Shown: positions 44,899 through 54,667 of the stretch, one piece after another | Layout of the letters: every line of letters starts with the position of its first letter | How positions within the stretch are numbered: the stretch's first letter is position 1 | From: Anaerolineales bacterium | Lineage (GTDB): Bacteria > Chloroflexota > Anaerolineae > Anaerolineales > UBA11579 | Length of the DNA stretch: 64,000 bases | Assembly: GCA_021463845.1 (NCBI GenBank) | Contig: JAJTXV010000001.1 | Coordinates: 186,001 to 250,000 of the forward strand | Direction: 5' to 3' | Program-made: the position numbers and the translations under genes | Notes under the pieces: generated by a model | Database searches by the model: none | What the model saw: the letters and a program-made list of their open reading frames with translations, nothing else | Told to the model about the DNA's origin: nothing

Positions 44899-45485
44899 GC
44901 GAGCAGGTCGCCGGCATCATTCTGGCGGCGGGCGAATCCCGGCGCTTGGGGCAGCCTAAGCAGCTGCTCGACTGGAAGGGCAAGCCGTTCGTGCGCCAGG
45001 TGGCCGAGACGGCCCTGGCGGCCCGGCTGGAGCCGGTGATCGTGGTCACCGGGGCAGCTGCGGCCGAGGTCAAGACCGCGCTGCACGGTCTGCCCCTGCA
45101 GCAGGTGCACAACGCCGACTGGGCTGAGGGGCAGAGCGGCTCGGTGAAGGCCGGCCTGGCGGCCGTGCCGCCCGATGCGAGCGCGGCCATCTTTATGGTG
45201 GTGGACCAGCCGCAGCTGCCGGTGCGCCTGCTGGATGCCCTGCAGGAGCACTATGCCGAGCAGCACCCGCCGATCATTGCTACCCTGGTGGATGGACGCC
45301 GCACCAACCCGGTGCTGTTCGACCGCAGCACCTTTGCCGACTTTGCGAGCCTGTCGGGGGATACGGGTGGCCGAGCCCTGTTCTCCAAGCATCAGGTGAC
45401 TTGGTATCCGTGGCTGGATACTTCGCTGGCGTTTGATGTTGATACCCCCGAGGACTACGAACGCCTGCTGCGTTTCTTTAGTTAA
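44895..45485 (+). CDS. MobA/MocA-like nucleotidyltransferase (molybdenum cofactor cytidylyltransferase-like)
   Basis: GIILAAGESRRLGQPKQLLDWKGKPFVRQ...VVDQPQLP...NPVLFDRS. Confidence 0.9.
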   Translation: MSEQVAGIILAAGESRRLGQPKQLLDWKGKPFVRQVAETALAARLEPVIVVTGAAAAEVKTALHGLPLQQVHNADWAEGQSGSVKAGLAAVPPDASAAIFMVVDQPQLPVRLLDALQEHYAEQHPPIIATLVDGRRTNPVLFDRSTFADFASLSGDTGGRALFSKHQVTWYPWLDTSLAFDVDTPEDYERLLRFFS

Positions 45486-46060
45486 TGCGCGCCTTTATCG
45501 CCTTTGAACTGCCGGAGAATGTGTTGGCCGCGCTGGCGGCGGTGAGCGCAGACTTACAACGCAGCTTGCCAACGACGGCGCTGCGTTGGGTGCCAGTCAG
45601 CAACATGCACCTCACCCTCAAATTTCTGGGCGAGACCCAGCCGGAGCAAGCATCCGCAATCTCGGCAAGTTTGCAGAGATTGGGCGACACGTATTCAGCC
45701 ATGCCGGTCTCGCTTGAAAGATTGGGCGCGTTCCCCAACCTGCGCAGCCCGCGGGTGGTGTGGGTGGGCTTGCAGGCGCCGGCTGCGTTGGCGCAGCTGG
45801 CCGCCGAAGTGGACGATGCCATGAGCGCACTGGGCTTTGGGCGCGAGGCACGCCCGTTCACACCGCATCTCACGCTGGCGCGCGTGCGCCGTGAGGCGCA
45901 GCCGCGCCAGCTGGCAGGCTTGCAGTCGGCGCTGGCACAGCTTGCTGTGCCAGCCGCCAGCGGCGTGCTCGAACAGCTTGTGCTGTTCGAGAGCCAACTC
46001 AAACCCAGCGGCGCCGTATATAATTCTCTTGCGCGGATCGAACTGCGCGCCAAAGGATAA
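45485..46060 (+). CDS. thpR: RNA 2',3'-cyclic phosphodiesterase
   Basis: MRAFIAFELPENV; NMHLTLKFLGET and PFTPHLTLARVRR (two HxTx motifs). Confidence 0.93.
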   Translation: MRAFIAFELPENVLAALAAVSADLQRSLPTTALRWVPVSNMHLTLKFLGETQPEQASAISASLQRLGDTYSAMPVSLERLGAFPNLRSPRVVWVGLQAPAALAQLAAEVDDAMSALGFGREARPFTPHLTLARVRREAQPRQLAGLQSALAQLAVPAASGVLEQLVLFESQLKPSGAVYNSLARIELRAKG

Positions 46061-46063
46061 GTA

Positions 46064-46408
46064 TTGGACCCGTTAGAACTGGCTCGAAAGATCGTTGACG
46101 CCCTGGAAGACAAAAAGGGCGAAGATATTCTGGTATTGGATCTGCGCAACCAGGCGCCGATCACCGATTACTTTGTGATCGCCTCCGGCACGAGTGAGCG
46201 CAACCTCAAGGCGCTGCAGGACGCCATCGTAGACGAGATCCGTCCGCAGGTCAGCTACAAGCCGCGCCTGGAAGGCAAGCCCGGCGAGGGCTGGCTGCTG
46301 GCAGACTTCGGCAGCGTGATGGTGCACTTGTTTTCGCATGCCCAGCGGGACTATTACCGTCTTGAAGATCTATGGACGGATGCAAAAGTAGTGCTGCACC
46401 TGCAGTAG
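46064..46408 (+). CDS. rsfS: Ribosome silencing factor
   Basis: KKGEDILVLDLRNQAPITDYFVIASGTSERNLKALQDAI...GWLLADFGSVMVHLFSHAQRDYYRLEDLW. Confidence 0.95.
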   Translation: MDPLELARKIVDALEDKKGEDILVLDLRNQAPITDYFVIASGTSERNLKALQDAIVDEIRPQVSYKPRLEGKPGEGWLLADFGSVMVHLFSHAQRDYYRLEDLWTDAKVVLHLQ

Positions 46409-46420
46409 CTCAATAAAAAC

Positions 46421-46453
46421 AAAAAAAAGCGGCCAATCGGCCGCTTTTTTTTA
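46421..46453. terminator. Rho-independent bidirectional terminator
   Basis: aaaaaaaagcggccaatcggccgctttttttt. Confidence 0.85.
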
Positions 46454-46470
46454 TTTGCATCGTGTAGCTG

Positions 46471-46926
46471 TTACTTGCCTTCAAAGACCCACTTGTCAAT
46501 GTCACGGGTCCAGCTGACCAGCTCTTCGGCCTTGAACCACAGGCCAACCTCGCGCTCGCCCGTCTCCGGTTTGTCGGAGGCGTGGGTCAGGTTGCGGCCC
46601 ACTTCCAGGCCGAAGTCGTGGCGGATCGTGCCGGGGGCGGCTTCGGTGGGTCGGGTGGCGCCCATGGTCTGGCGGATGGCCGCCACGGCGTTGGGGCCTT
46701 CCCAGGCCATGGCCATCACCGGGGCCGAAGTGATGTACTCGACCAGGCCGTTGTAAAAGGGCTTGCCCTTGTGCTCAGCGTAGTGCTCTTCAGCCAGGGC
46801 GGTGCTGACCTGCATGAACTTGGCGCCAGCCAGGCGTAGGCCGCGGCGCTCCAGGCGGGCAATGATCTCGCCCACCAGGGCACGCTGGACACCATCCGGC
46901 TTCACCAATACCAAACTGCGTTCCAA
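46471..46926 (-). CDS. ndk: Nucleoside-diphosphate kinase
   Basis: [32 protein letters not shown]...[18 protein letters not shown]. Confidence 0.95.
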   Translation of the reverse strand: MERSLVLVKPDGVQRALVGEIIARLERRGLRLAGAKFMQVSTALAEEHYAEHKGKPFYNGLVEYITSAPVMAMAWEGPNAVAAIRQTMGATRPTEAAPGTIRHDFGLEVGRNLTHASDKPETGEREVGLWFKAEELVSWTRDIDKWVFEGK

Positions 46927-46937
46927 TGTTCCTCCAC

Positions 46938-46970
46938 AAAAAATGCTCAGAATTTATTCTGAGCATTTTA
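46938..46970. terminator. Rho-independent terminator
   Basis: aaaaaatgctcagaatttattctgagcatttta. Confidence 0.75.
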
Positions 46971-46993
46971 CCAAGTAAGCCGGGGCTGATAGC

Positions 46994-49900
46994 TTACAGC
47001 AGCGCTTTGGCGCGGTTGTAGCAGTCCAGCGCTTCGGTGAGCTCGTTGTTGCGCATGTAGGCGTCACCCAGGGTTTGCCACACCGCCACCTGGCGCGGGA
47101 AGCGGCGCGACGCGGCACGCAGGTCGGCAATCACATCGTCGAGGCGGATGCGGCGGCGCAGGAAGTAGCTGTAGGCTTCGGCGGCGTCGTTGATGTTGCC
47201 GTAGCTGAGCGCCTGGCGAGCGCCCGCCAGGCGGTCTTCGACTTCTTCGGGCGAGAGGCCGCGGCTGCGCTTGCGGGCCGCCTGCTTGGGCTTGGCCGCC
47301 GGGCTGGCTTCGGCGTAGGCTGGTTCGGCTACCGGCTGGGCGACGGGCTCGGGTGCAGGCGGGCTGCTGACGGGCTCAACGTCTTCTGGCTCGGCAGCGT
47401 CTGCGTCAGCTTCATCGTCCGGCTCCCCAGCGCCATAGGTGTCCTCGTCAGCGTCGAGATCTTCTTCGGCCAACGAGGCGTATTCGGTTTCGGCCAGCTC
47501 GGCTTCGGGTTCGGGCTCGGCTGCCGGCTCGTCGCGCCGCTGCTCGGCGGCCGCGGGCTGGCTAACGCTGCCGGAGAAGGTGATCGTCTCGTATTCCACT
47601 TCTTCGTCAGCTTCGGCTTCAATAGTTTCTTCCGGCTCAACAGCCGCTGGCGACTCTGCCGGCGCGTCGGGCAGCTGGCTGGCGGGCACCCAGGTGGGCT
47701 CGATGGCAGGCGAGGGTGCCTCGGTCTCACTGGGCTCCTGGCCGAGCCATTCGGCGCGGTCATCCGCGGCTTCGGGCTCATTGGCTTGCGCAGGCGCGGG
47801 CGGAAGGCTGCCCGTGCCGCCATTGACTTCCTGCTGGCTGAGTTGGCGCAGCCAATCCGGCACGTCTTGCGAATGGGCGCTGGGCTGGTGCGGTGCGACA
47901 GGCTGGCTGGCGGCCTGGTCCTGCTCCTGGCTGAGTTGGCTGAGCCACTGAGGGATGTCGTTGCTTTCTGGCTGGGCTTGAGGTGCAGGCTCGGGGTCGG
48001 CAGCGGGTTGCGCATCGTCTTGCGGGCGCAGCTCGCTGAGCCAGTCCGGCGCATCGCTGAGTTGGCGCGGGGCGATCGGTTCGCTGGGCGCAGCCGCGCC
48101 TTCCAGCGAACCGGTGAACTGGCGCAGCCAGCCGGGGGTGGTGTCGTCTGCGGCCGGCTCGGCGGGCAGCTCATCTTCGTCAGGCTGGCTGAAGGGCGAG
48201 TCGGCTTCCAGCCCGCTGAGCGTTTCGGACTCAGGAGTCATTTCAGGTTCCGGGTCGGGTTCGGGATCAGTGGCAGCATCCACAGGGTCAGCCGCGGCGG
48301 CCAGCTCGTCAAGCCAGCTCAGATTCTCGCTCAGCGTAGCGGGTGCGGCCTCAGCCGCCGGGTTGCTGCCGGCTTCTTCGGCGCGCAGCCACTCAGGCTT
48401 GGAGGTGCGGCGCTGCTCGGGCTCGGTGAGCAATTCGTCTTCGGCCGCGCCGCGGCGGGCGGCCAGACCTTCCAGCCAGTTGAGCGTGTCTTGCTCATCA
48501 TCACTGGCGCTGGCCGGGGCTTGCTCAGGTTCAACCGCGGCCGGCTCATCCAAGCCTGGCTGCGCATCCGCGGCGGGTAAGTCATCAGTGGACAGGCCCA
48601 ACGCTTCAAAGCGCTGCGTGCTGTCGGCATCGGCGGCCAACGGTTCATCCGCCTGGGCGTCGTCGGGGTCATCCTGCATGCCGGAGCTGGCCTGCAGATC
48701 ATCCAGCCAGTTGGCGGCCGGCTCAGTGGGCCGTTTGGCAGGCTCGGCGGGTACGGCTTCATCCGCCGGTTCCGCTTCGGGGGCTGCGTCTGCAGGCGGG
48801 TCAATGAATGCAGGCGAATCAGTGAAAGCGCTTACCGCAGGTCGGGTGGGCTGGGTATGCTCAAGCTCATTTTCGTTAAGTTCGGCCAGCCACTGCGGCA
48901 CTTCGGGCTCAGTGGCGGGGGCGGCAGGTTCTTCGCCTGGGGATCCTTCCTCGCCGTCGCTGAAGGCTGAGTCCAGCCAGCTGAGTTCGCCGGTCGGCAG
49001 CCAACCGGTGGGCTTGCCGCCAGGGTCGCTGGCAACCTGTGGCGGCGCGGGCGGGGCAATCGGAGCGCTGGGCAGCTCGGCCTCAGACTCGTCTTCCGGC
49101 TCCAGATTCGGCGGGCCGGTGGGGCTGAAGCCAGCCTGGGCAAACTCTTCGGTCCAGCGTTTGCCGGGCGGCTGCGCCGGCGGCAGGTCTGCGGCGTCCG
49201 GCGCTCCGTTGCCGGGGCGCAGTTCGCGCAGCCAGTCGGGGATCTCGTCTGGCTGCAGCGCGCCGGTCTTGAAGGGCTGGTCGTCTGCGGTGGTTTCGCC
49301 GGGCAGCTCATCCATGAAGGCGCTGCCGGCTTCGGGCTCGAGACCTTCCAGCGTACTGAGCACTGAACCTTCGGCTTCAGGATCAGCCTCGCCCGCAGTG
49401 GATAGGTTGTCAACTGAAAGCCAGTCGGGCAGGTCTTCTTTTTCGAAATCAGCTTCGGCGCCGGAGGGGGCACCCAGCAGCATGGGGCGGTCAAGCTCCA
49501 GCGCGTCGATAGTCACGCTGTCGGAGGGTACCTGGGCAACGTCTTTGAGCGTGCTGACCTGGGCGGCGTAGGGGTCGAGCTCTTCTACGCGTTCCCAATA
49601 GGGGTTGGCTTCAACATCCTGCTGCGTGCTGCGCAGAATATCCACCATCACACGGTTGGCGTACAGACAGTACGGCAGCTTCTGGATGATCTGGCTGCAC
49701 ACCTCGCTGGCTTCGGCGTGCTGGTTGTTCTTGAAATACATCTCGGCCAGCAAGACTTGCAGGTCGGGGCGTTGGGGATCTTCGGCCAGGGCATTGCGCA
49801 GTTCGCCGATCGCCTGGTTGTACAGATCGCCGTGAGAGTACATCCGGGCCAGCGCGCCGCGGGTCAGGCGCACCTTGGGCGGCTCATAGCCTTCGCGCAG

Positions 49901-50257
49901 GCCGTATAGACGGCGCACTTCGCCCTGAACGGCTTTGTTGGAGGGTTGCGACTCAAAGGCGCGTTCCATATGCCAGATGGAGGCATCCAAGTGGCCTTCG
50001 TCCTCACGGATGATGCTCATGCCGATATTGGCGACGAAGTCATCCGGAATCGAGGAAAGCACGCGTTGGAACAGGTCACTGGCCTCGCTGTGGCGCTTGC
50101 TCTCCAGGTAGGCCTTGCCCATCAGGCGGTAGGTGTCTATGTTCTTGGGGAAGGTTTTGAGCACATGGCGGCAATGAGCCAGGGCGTCTTCGACCTGGTT
50201 TGAATCGATGAGCTGCTCGATTCCTTGTAAATAGTCGCGTAAATTAGTGGCCGCCAT
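46994..50257 (-). CDS. TPR-repeat protein with long acidic low-complexity linker carrying repeated WL motifs
   Basis: N-terminal TPRs (NQVEDALAHCRHVLKTFPKNIDTYRLMGKAYLESKRHSEASDLFQRVL), C-terminal TPR (WQTLGDAYMRNNELTEALDCYNRAKALL); start at ATG 50257. Confidence 0.85.
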   Translation of the reverse strand: MAATNLRDYLQGIEQLIDSNQVEDALAHCRHVLKTFPKNIDTYRLMGKAYLESKRHSEASDLFQRVLSSIPDDFVANIGMSIIREDEGHLDASIWHMERAFESQPSNKAVQGEVRRLYGLREGYEPPKVRLTRGALARMYSHGDLYNQAIGELRNALAEDPQRPDLQVLLAEMYFKNNQHAEASEVCSQIIQKLPYCLYANRVMVDILRSTQQDVEANPYWERVEELDPYAAQVSTLKDVAQVPSDSVTIDALELDRPMLLGAPSGAEADFEKEDLPDWLSVDNLSTAGEADPEAEGSVLSTLEGLEPEAGSAFMDELPGETTADDQPFKTGALQPDEIPDWLRELRPGNGAPDAADLPPAQPPGKRWTEEFAQAGFSPTGPPNLEPEDESEAELPSAPIAPPAPPQVASDPGGKPTGWLPTGELSWLDSAFSDGEEGSPGEEPAAPATEPEVPQWLAELNENELEHTQPTRPAVSAFTDSPAFIDPPADAAPEAEPADEAVPAEPAKRPTEPAANWLDDLQASSGMQDDPDDAQADEPLAADADSTQRFEALGLSTDDLPAADAQPGLDEPAAVEPEQAPASASDDEQDTLNWLEGLAARRGAAEDELLTEPEQRRTSKPEWLRAEEAGSNPAAEAAPATLSENLSWLDELAAAADPVDAATDPEPDPEPEMTPESETLSGLEADSPFSQPDEDELPAEPAADDTTPGWLRQFTGSLEGAAAPSEPIAPRQLSDAPDWLSELRPQDDAQPAADPEPAPQAQPESNDIPQWLSQLSQEQDQAASQPVAPHQPSAHSQDVPDWLRQLSQQEVNGGTGSLPPAPAQANEPEAADDRAEWLGQEPSETEAPSPAIEPTWVPASQLPDAPAESPAAVEPEETIEAEADEEVEYETITFSGSVSQPAAAEQRRDEPAAEPEPEAELAETEYASLAEEDLDADEDTYGAGEPDDEADADAAEPEDVEPVSSPPAPEPVAQPVAEPAYAEASPAAKPKQAARKRSRGLSPEEVEDRLAGARQALSYGNINDAAEAYSYFLRRRIRLDDVIADLRAASRRFPRQVAVWQTLGDAYMRNNELTEALDCYNRAKALL

Positions 50258-50365
50258 GCTGTTTGGGAAAGTAGTATGCCATTTTAGGCACTTACATGCA
50301 AGGAAAGCGCTCCAATACCTGGGCCGGCTTGCGCAGGCCTGGGTATTGAGCTTATCATTCCCGCC

Positions 50366-51361
50366 ATGAGCATGGTGATCGAAGCAGACGGCATAGGCCG
50401 TGACTATGGCAAGCTGGTGGCAGTGGACGCGCTGGACCTGGCGGTTGGGCAAGGCGAGATGTTCGCCTTGCTTGGCCCGAACGGCGGCGGCAAGACCACC
50501 ACGGTGGGCTTGCTGACCACACTGCTGCGGCCCAGCCGCGGCAGCGCCCGCGTGGCGGGCTACGATGTCGCCCGCCAACCCGCCGAGGTGCGCAGCCGGA
50601 TCGGCGTGGTGTTCCAGGGTCCCAGCCTGGATGAACACCTGACCGCCTGGGAGAATTTGGACTTTCACGCCCGCATCTACAAGATGCCGCGGGCGCAGTT
50701 CCGCCAGCAGGCAGGTGAGCTGCTCGCGCTGGTGGAGTTGGCCGAGCGCCAGCACGAGCCGGTGCGCAACTTCTCCGGTGGCATGCGCCGCCGTTTGGAG
50801 CTGGCCCGCGGCCTGCTGCACCAACCGCAGGTGCTGTTTTTGGATGAGCCCACAGTGGGGTTGGACCCGCAGACGCGCCGGGCGATCTGGGAGTACTTGC
50901 ATACGCTGCGCCAGCAGAACGGCGTCACCATTTTCTTGACAACCCATTATTTGGAAGAGGCAGAGAGCTGCGACCGCGTCGCCATTCTGGATGGCGGCAA
51001 GCTGGTTGCGCTGGATACGCCCGCGGCGCTGAAAGCGACGCTGGGCGGTGATGTGCTGTACATCCGCACCACAGATGTACAGGCGGCCGAGCAGCTGCTG
51101 CGAGCCGAGGGGCTGGCCGTGCGCCACATCGCCGAAGGATTGGCGGTGGAAGCGGACGATGGGCCGGCCAAGATCCCCGAACTGGTGGCCTTGCTGGAAC
51201 GCAGCGGCCATGCGGTGCAGGCGGTCAACTTGCGGCGGCCTTCGCTGGAAGATGTGTTCATTAAACTGACCGGGCGCGATATCCGGGCTGAGAACCCGGA
51301 CGCCGCTGAGGTGTTGGGCCGCAAGGCCCGCATGGGGCGCGGGCCGCGAGGTGGCCGATGA
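50366..51361 (+). CDS. ABC transporter ATP-binding protein (DrrA-like)
   Basis: ALLGPNGGGKTTTVGLL, FSGGMRRRLELARGLLHQPQVLFLDEPTVGLDPQTR. Confidence 0.94.
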   Translation: MSMVIEADGIGRDYGKLVAVDALDLAVGQGEMFALLGPNGGGKTTTVGLLTTLLRPSRGSARVAGYDVARQPAEVRSRIGVVFQGPSLDEHLTAWENLDFHARIYKMPRAQFRQQAGELLALVELAERQHEPVRNFSGGMRRRLELARGLLHQPQVLFLDEPTVGLDPQTRRAIWEYLHTLRQQNGVTIFLTTHYLEEAESCDRVAILDGGKLVALDTPAALKATLGGDVLYIRTTDVQAAEQLLRAEGLAVRHIAEGLAVEADDGPAKIPELVALLERSGHAVQAVNLRRPSLEDVFIKLTGRDIRAENPDAAEVLGRKARMGRGPRGGR

Positions 51362-52137
51362 GCGCGCTGTACACGATCTGGCTGCGCGACCTGACCCGCT
51401 TCCTACGCAACCGTTCGCGCATTTTCACTTCGCTGGCACAGCCGCTCCTGTATCTGGCGATCTTCGGCACAGGGCTCTCCAGCCTCTTGTCGGGCACATC
51501 TTCGCTAGGCGGAGTGAGCTTCACGGCGTTCGTGTATCCGGGTGTGATCGGCCTGACGATCATGTTCACGGCGCTGTTCACGGCTATCTCGGTAGTGTAT
51601 GACCGCGAGTTTGGCTTTTTGAAAGAGGTGCTGGTCTCGCCCGCACCGCGCCTGGCAGTGGCGCTGGGCAAAGTGGCCAGCGGCAGTACGATCGCTTTGC
51701 TTCAGGGCGTGCTGACCCTGCCGCTGGCCTGGCTGCTGGGCCTGCCCCTGACGCTGGGGCAAGTGGCCCAGCTGATCGGCATCATGGCGGTGCTGGCGGC
51801 GATGTGCACCGCGCTCGGTTTGCTGGTCTCCACCCGGCTGCGCGGCATTGAAGGCTACAACGTGATCATCAATTTTCTGATGATGCCGCTGTTCCTGCTG
51901 TCCGGCGCGCTCTTCCCGCTGGCCGGGTTGCCAGTGTGGATGAATGTTCTGGTGCGGGTCAACCCGATGGCGTATGCCACGGACGCGCTGCGCCAGGTGG
52001 CGCTGGCGGGGGCGGCGGAGCCGGGGTTCCTGGCCGCCAGTCGCCTGCACCCAGTGAGCGTGGATGTGCTGGTGCTGCTGGGCTTCTTTGTTCTCTTTCT
52101 TGTGCCGGCGGTGCGGGCGTTCAGCAAGCAAGAGTAA
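51358..52137 (+). CDS. ABC-2 type transporter permease (DrrB-like)
   Basis: LTRFLRNRSRIFTSLAQPLLYLAIFGTGL...FLKEVLVSPAPRLAVALGK; overlaps upstream ATPase by 4 nt. Confidence 0.92.
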   Translation: MSALYTIWLRDLTRFLRNRSRIFTSLAQPLLYLAIFGTGLSSLLSGTSSLGGVSFTAFVYPGVIGLTIMFTALFTAISVVYDREFGFLKEVLVSPAPRLAVALGKVASGSTIALLQGVLTLPLAWLLGLPLTLGQVAQLIGIMAVLAAMCTALGLLVSTRLRGIEGYNVIINFLMMPLFLLSGALFPLAGLPVWMNVLVRVNPMAYATDALRQVALAGAAEPGFLAASRLHPVSVDVLVLLGFFVLFLVPAVRAFSKQE

Positions 52138-52185
52138 TGCGTTGCTACGCAAACTGCGTTTGGTAGTGCGCTTGGATGACATTTT

Positions 52186-52224
52186 ACAAAAAAAGCCCCG
52201 CTGCATTGCAGCGGGGCTTTTGGT
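52186..52224. terminator. Rho-independent terminator
   Basis: acaaaaaaagccccgctgcattgcagcggggcttttggt. Confidence 0.85.
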
Positions 52225-52245
52225 TTGCTTGGTCAGCTGTGCGCC

Positions 52246-54597
52246 TTAGCGGCGGGCAGCAGCCTTCTTGGGCTTGGCGCCGATGGAGCCGGTGCTCTTG
52301 CTGGACAGGATCGACCAGCCCAGCAGGGCGACCATGACGGCGGCGGCAGCCCATTCACCAGGGCCGAGCCGTTCGATCTGCACCACCACCGGGGCGATGA
52401 TGACCGAGACCAGGTTGACCACCTTGATCATGGGGTTGAGGGCCGGGCCCGCAGTGTCCTTCAGCGGGTCACCTACGGTGTCACCGACCACGCTGGCCTT
52501 GTGGCGCTCAGAGCCCTTGCCCAGGTTCTTCTTGGGGGTCTTGGGCTCGTCTTCGATCAGCTTCTTGGCATTGTCCCAGGCGCCACCGGCGTTGTTCATG
52601 AACACCGCCAGCAGCTGGCCGGAGAGGATGATGCCGGCCAGGAAACCGCCGAGCGCATTCACGCCCAGCAGCAGGCCAACCAGGATGGGGGTCACAACGG
52701 CCAACACGGCCAGGGGCACCAGCTCTTTCTGAGCGGCGCCGGTGGAGATGTTGACAGCCTGCTTGTAGTCAGGCTTGACCTTGCCCTTGAGCACGCCACG
52801 GGCGAACTGGCGGCGGCATTCTTCCACGATCAAGGCGGCAGCACGGCTGACGGCCTGAATGGCGTAGGACGAGAACAGCCAGGGCAGCGCGCCACCGATG
52901 AGCATACCCACGAACACCTGGGGCACATCGATGCGGATACCGATGGACTGGATCTGCTGGGCCAGCGGCACGCCAGCGGCGGCCTGGGCACGGCTTACAT
53001 CGACGAGGTAGGAGCCGAACAGGGCCACGGCGGCGATCACGGCGGAGCCGATGGCGACGCCCTTGGTGATGGCCTTGGTGGTGTTGCCCACCGCGTCGAG
53101 GTCAGCCATGATGCGCTGAGCCTTCTTGGTGGTGGGGTCAGACTTGCCGCTCCACGACATCTCGCCGATGCCGTTGGCGTTGTCAGCGATGGGGCCAAAG
53201 GAGTCCATGGCCACGTTGTTGCCGGTCAGGGTTAGCATGCCGATACCGGTCATGGCGACGCCGTAGAGGATGTAGGTGATGGTCTCGGCGGGAGTGGTGC
53301 CGATGCCGCCGAAGAGCAGGATGGACGAGAAGATGGTGGCGGCGATGACGATGGCAGCCCACACGGAGGACTCGTAGCCGACGGACAGACCCTGAAGGAT
53401 CAGGGTGGCCGGGCCGGTGTCAGCCGCTTTCTTGATCTCATCCACCGGCTTCTGGTGCGTGCCGGTGAAGTACTCGGTCATGCGGTCGATCAGGATGGCG
53501 AGCAACACGCCGATCCCGACGGCCGCGGGGGTGAGCCACCAGGCGCCGGGCAGGCCGGCATCCTTCAGGTAGAAGAAGGCGGCGGCGAAGAACAGCACCA
53601 CGGAGATGACCGCGGAGGACAGGAAGCCACTGAAGATGGCGCTCATGGCCTTGGCGGCGTTGCCTTCCTTGCCAGCCTTGACGGCATAGGTGCCGATGAT
53701 GGAAGACAGCACACCCACACCGCGCACGATCAGCGGGTAGATGATCCACTCAATGTGGCCGGTCAGGGCGTGCAGTGCCACACCCAGGATCAGGCCGGAG
53801 ACGATGGTGACCTCGTAGGACTCGAAGATGTCTGCGGCCATACCGGCGCAGTCACCCACATTGTCACCCACCAGGTCAGCCACCACGGCGGGATTGCGCG
53901 GATCGTCTTCGGGGATGTCGTTCTCCACCTTGCCGACCAGGTCAGCGCCGACGTCAGCGGCCTTGGTGAAGATGCCGCCGCCGACGCGCATGAACAGCGC
54001 CAGCAGGGTGCCACCGAAGCCGAAGCCCAGCAGGGCGTCGGGCGCGGCGATGCCGAAGTAGATGAAGAGCACGGTGCCGCCGAGCAGGCCGAGGCCGTCG
54101 GTCAGCATACCGGTGATGGTGCCGGCGCGGTAGGCGATCTTGAGCGCGCCACCGAAGGAGTTGCGCGCCTCAGAGGCTACGCGCACATTGGCGTGAACCG
54201 CCATGCGCATACCGATCTGGCCCACCAACAGGGAGAACACGGCGCCGAGCACAAAGCCCACGGCGCGGCCCACACCGATGATGGTGCGAACCTCTTCCGG
54301 GGTGTTGCTGTGGAAGCGCTCAATGGCCTCAGGGGTGGGGGGCACAATGGCCACCGAGAGGTACATGGCCACGGTGAGGATGACGATGAGGGGCACAATG
54401 GTGCGCAGCTGGCGACCCAGGTAGGCATTGGCGCCGTCACGGATGGCGGTCCAGACCTCCTGCATCTTGGGGGTGCCGGCGTCAGCCGCCATCACCTCTT
54501 TGCGCAGCCACAGCGCATAGGCCAGGCCGAGGATGGCAATGCCAAACACGGCCCAGATGGCTGTGACTTCAAAACTGGTCAACCCTAATTCATACAT
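52246..54597 (-). CDS. hppA: Membrane-bound ion-translocating pyrophosphatase
   Basis: GGGIFTKAADVGADLVGKVENDIPEDDPRNPAVVADLVGDNVGDCAGMAADIFESY; DAVGNTTKAITKG; GDTVGDPLKDTAGPALNPMIK. Confidence 0.96.
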   Translation of the reverse strand: MYELGLTSFEVTAIWAVFGIAILGLAYALWLRKEVMAADAGTPKMQEVWTAIRDGANAYLGRQLRTIVPLIVILTVAMYLSVAIVPPTPEAIERFHSNTPEEVRTIIGVGRAVGFVLGAVFSLLVGQIGMRMAVHANVRVASEARNSFGGALKIAYRAGTITGMLTDGLGLLGGTVLFIYFGIAAPDALLGFGFGGTLLALFMRVGGGIFTKAADVGADLVGKVENDIPEDDPRNPAVVADLVGDNVGDCAGMAADIFESYEVTIVSGLILGVALHALTGHIEWIIYPLIVRGVGVLSSIIGTYAVKAGKEGNAAKAMSAIFSGFLSSAVISVVLFFAAAFFYLKDAGLPGAWWLTPAAVGIGVLLAILIDRMTEYFTGTHQKPVDEIKKAADTGPATLILQGLSVGYESSVWAAIVIAATIFSSILLFGGIGTTPAETITYILYGVAMTGIGMLTLTGNNVAMDSFGPIADNANGIGEMSWSGKSDPTTKKAQRIMADLDAVGNTTKAITKGVAIGSAVIAAVALFGSYLVDVSRAQAAAGVPLAQQIQSIGIRIDVPQVFVGMLIGGALPWLFSSYAIQAVSRAAALIVEECRRQFARGVLKGKVKPDYKQAVNISTGAAQKELVPLAVLAVVTPILVGLLLGVNALGGFLAGIILSGQLLAVFMNNAGGAWDNAKKLIEDEPKTPKKNLGKGSERHKASVVGDTVGDPLKDTAGPALNPMIKVVNLVSVIIAPVVVQIERLGPGEWAAAAVMVALLGWSILSSKSTGSIGAKPKKAAARR

Positions 54598-54630
54598 GCA
54601 AATAACTCCTGTGAAAGTGTGCTGTTTTCC

Positions 54631-54667
54631 TTAAAAAGCGCCGGTGGCGGTAGCCGACGGCGCTTTG
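54631..54667 (-). terminator. Hairpin/terminator between ABM gene and hppA
   Basis: Minus strand AAAGCGCCG-N14-CGGCGCTTTTT. Confidence 0.6.

Noticed and set aside
47075-48580. 501-aa plus-strand ORF antisense to the TPR protein
   Set aside because: Low-complexity Gly/Leu/Arg translation, mirror of a GC-biased repetitive coding strand; no RBS or domain.
48114-49571. 485-aa Ser/Ala/Gly-rich plus-strand ORF antisense to the TPR protein
   Set aside because: Composition artefact of the acidic linker read backwards; no recognisable domain.
50258-51211. N-terminal extension of the 1405-aa ORF
   Set aside because: Overlaps the divergent ABC ATPase gene antisense; TPR homology begins after ATG 50257.
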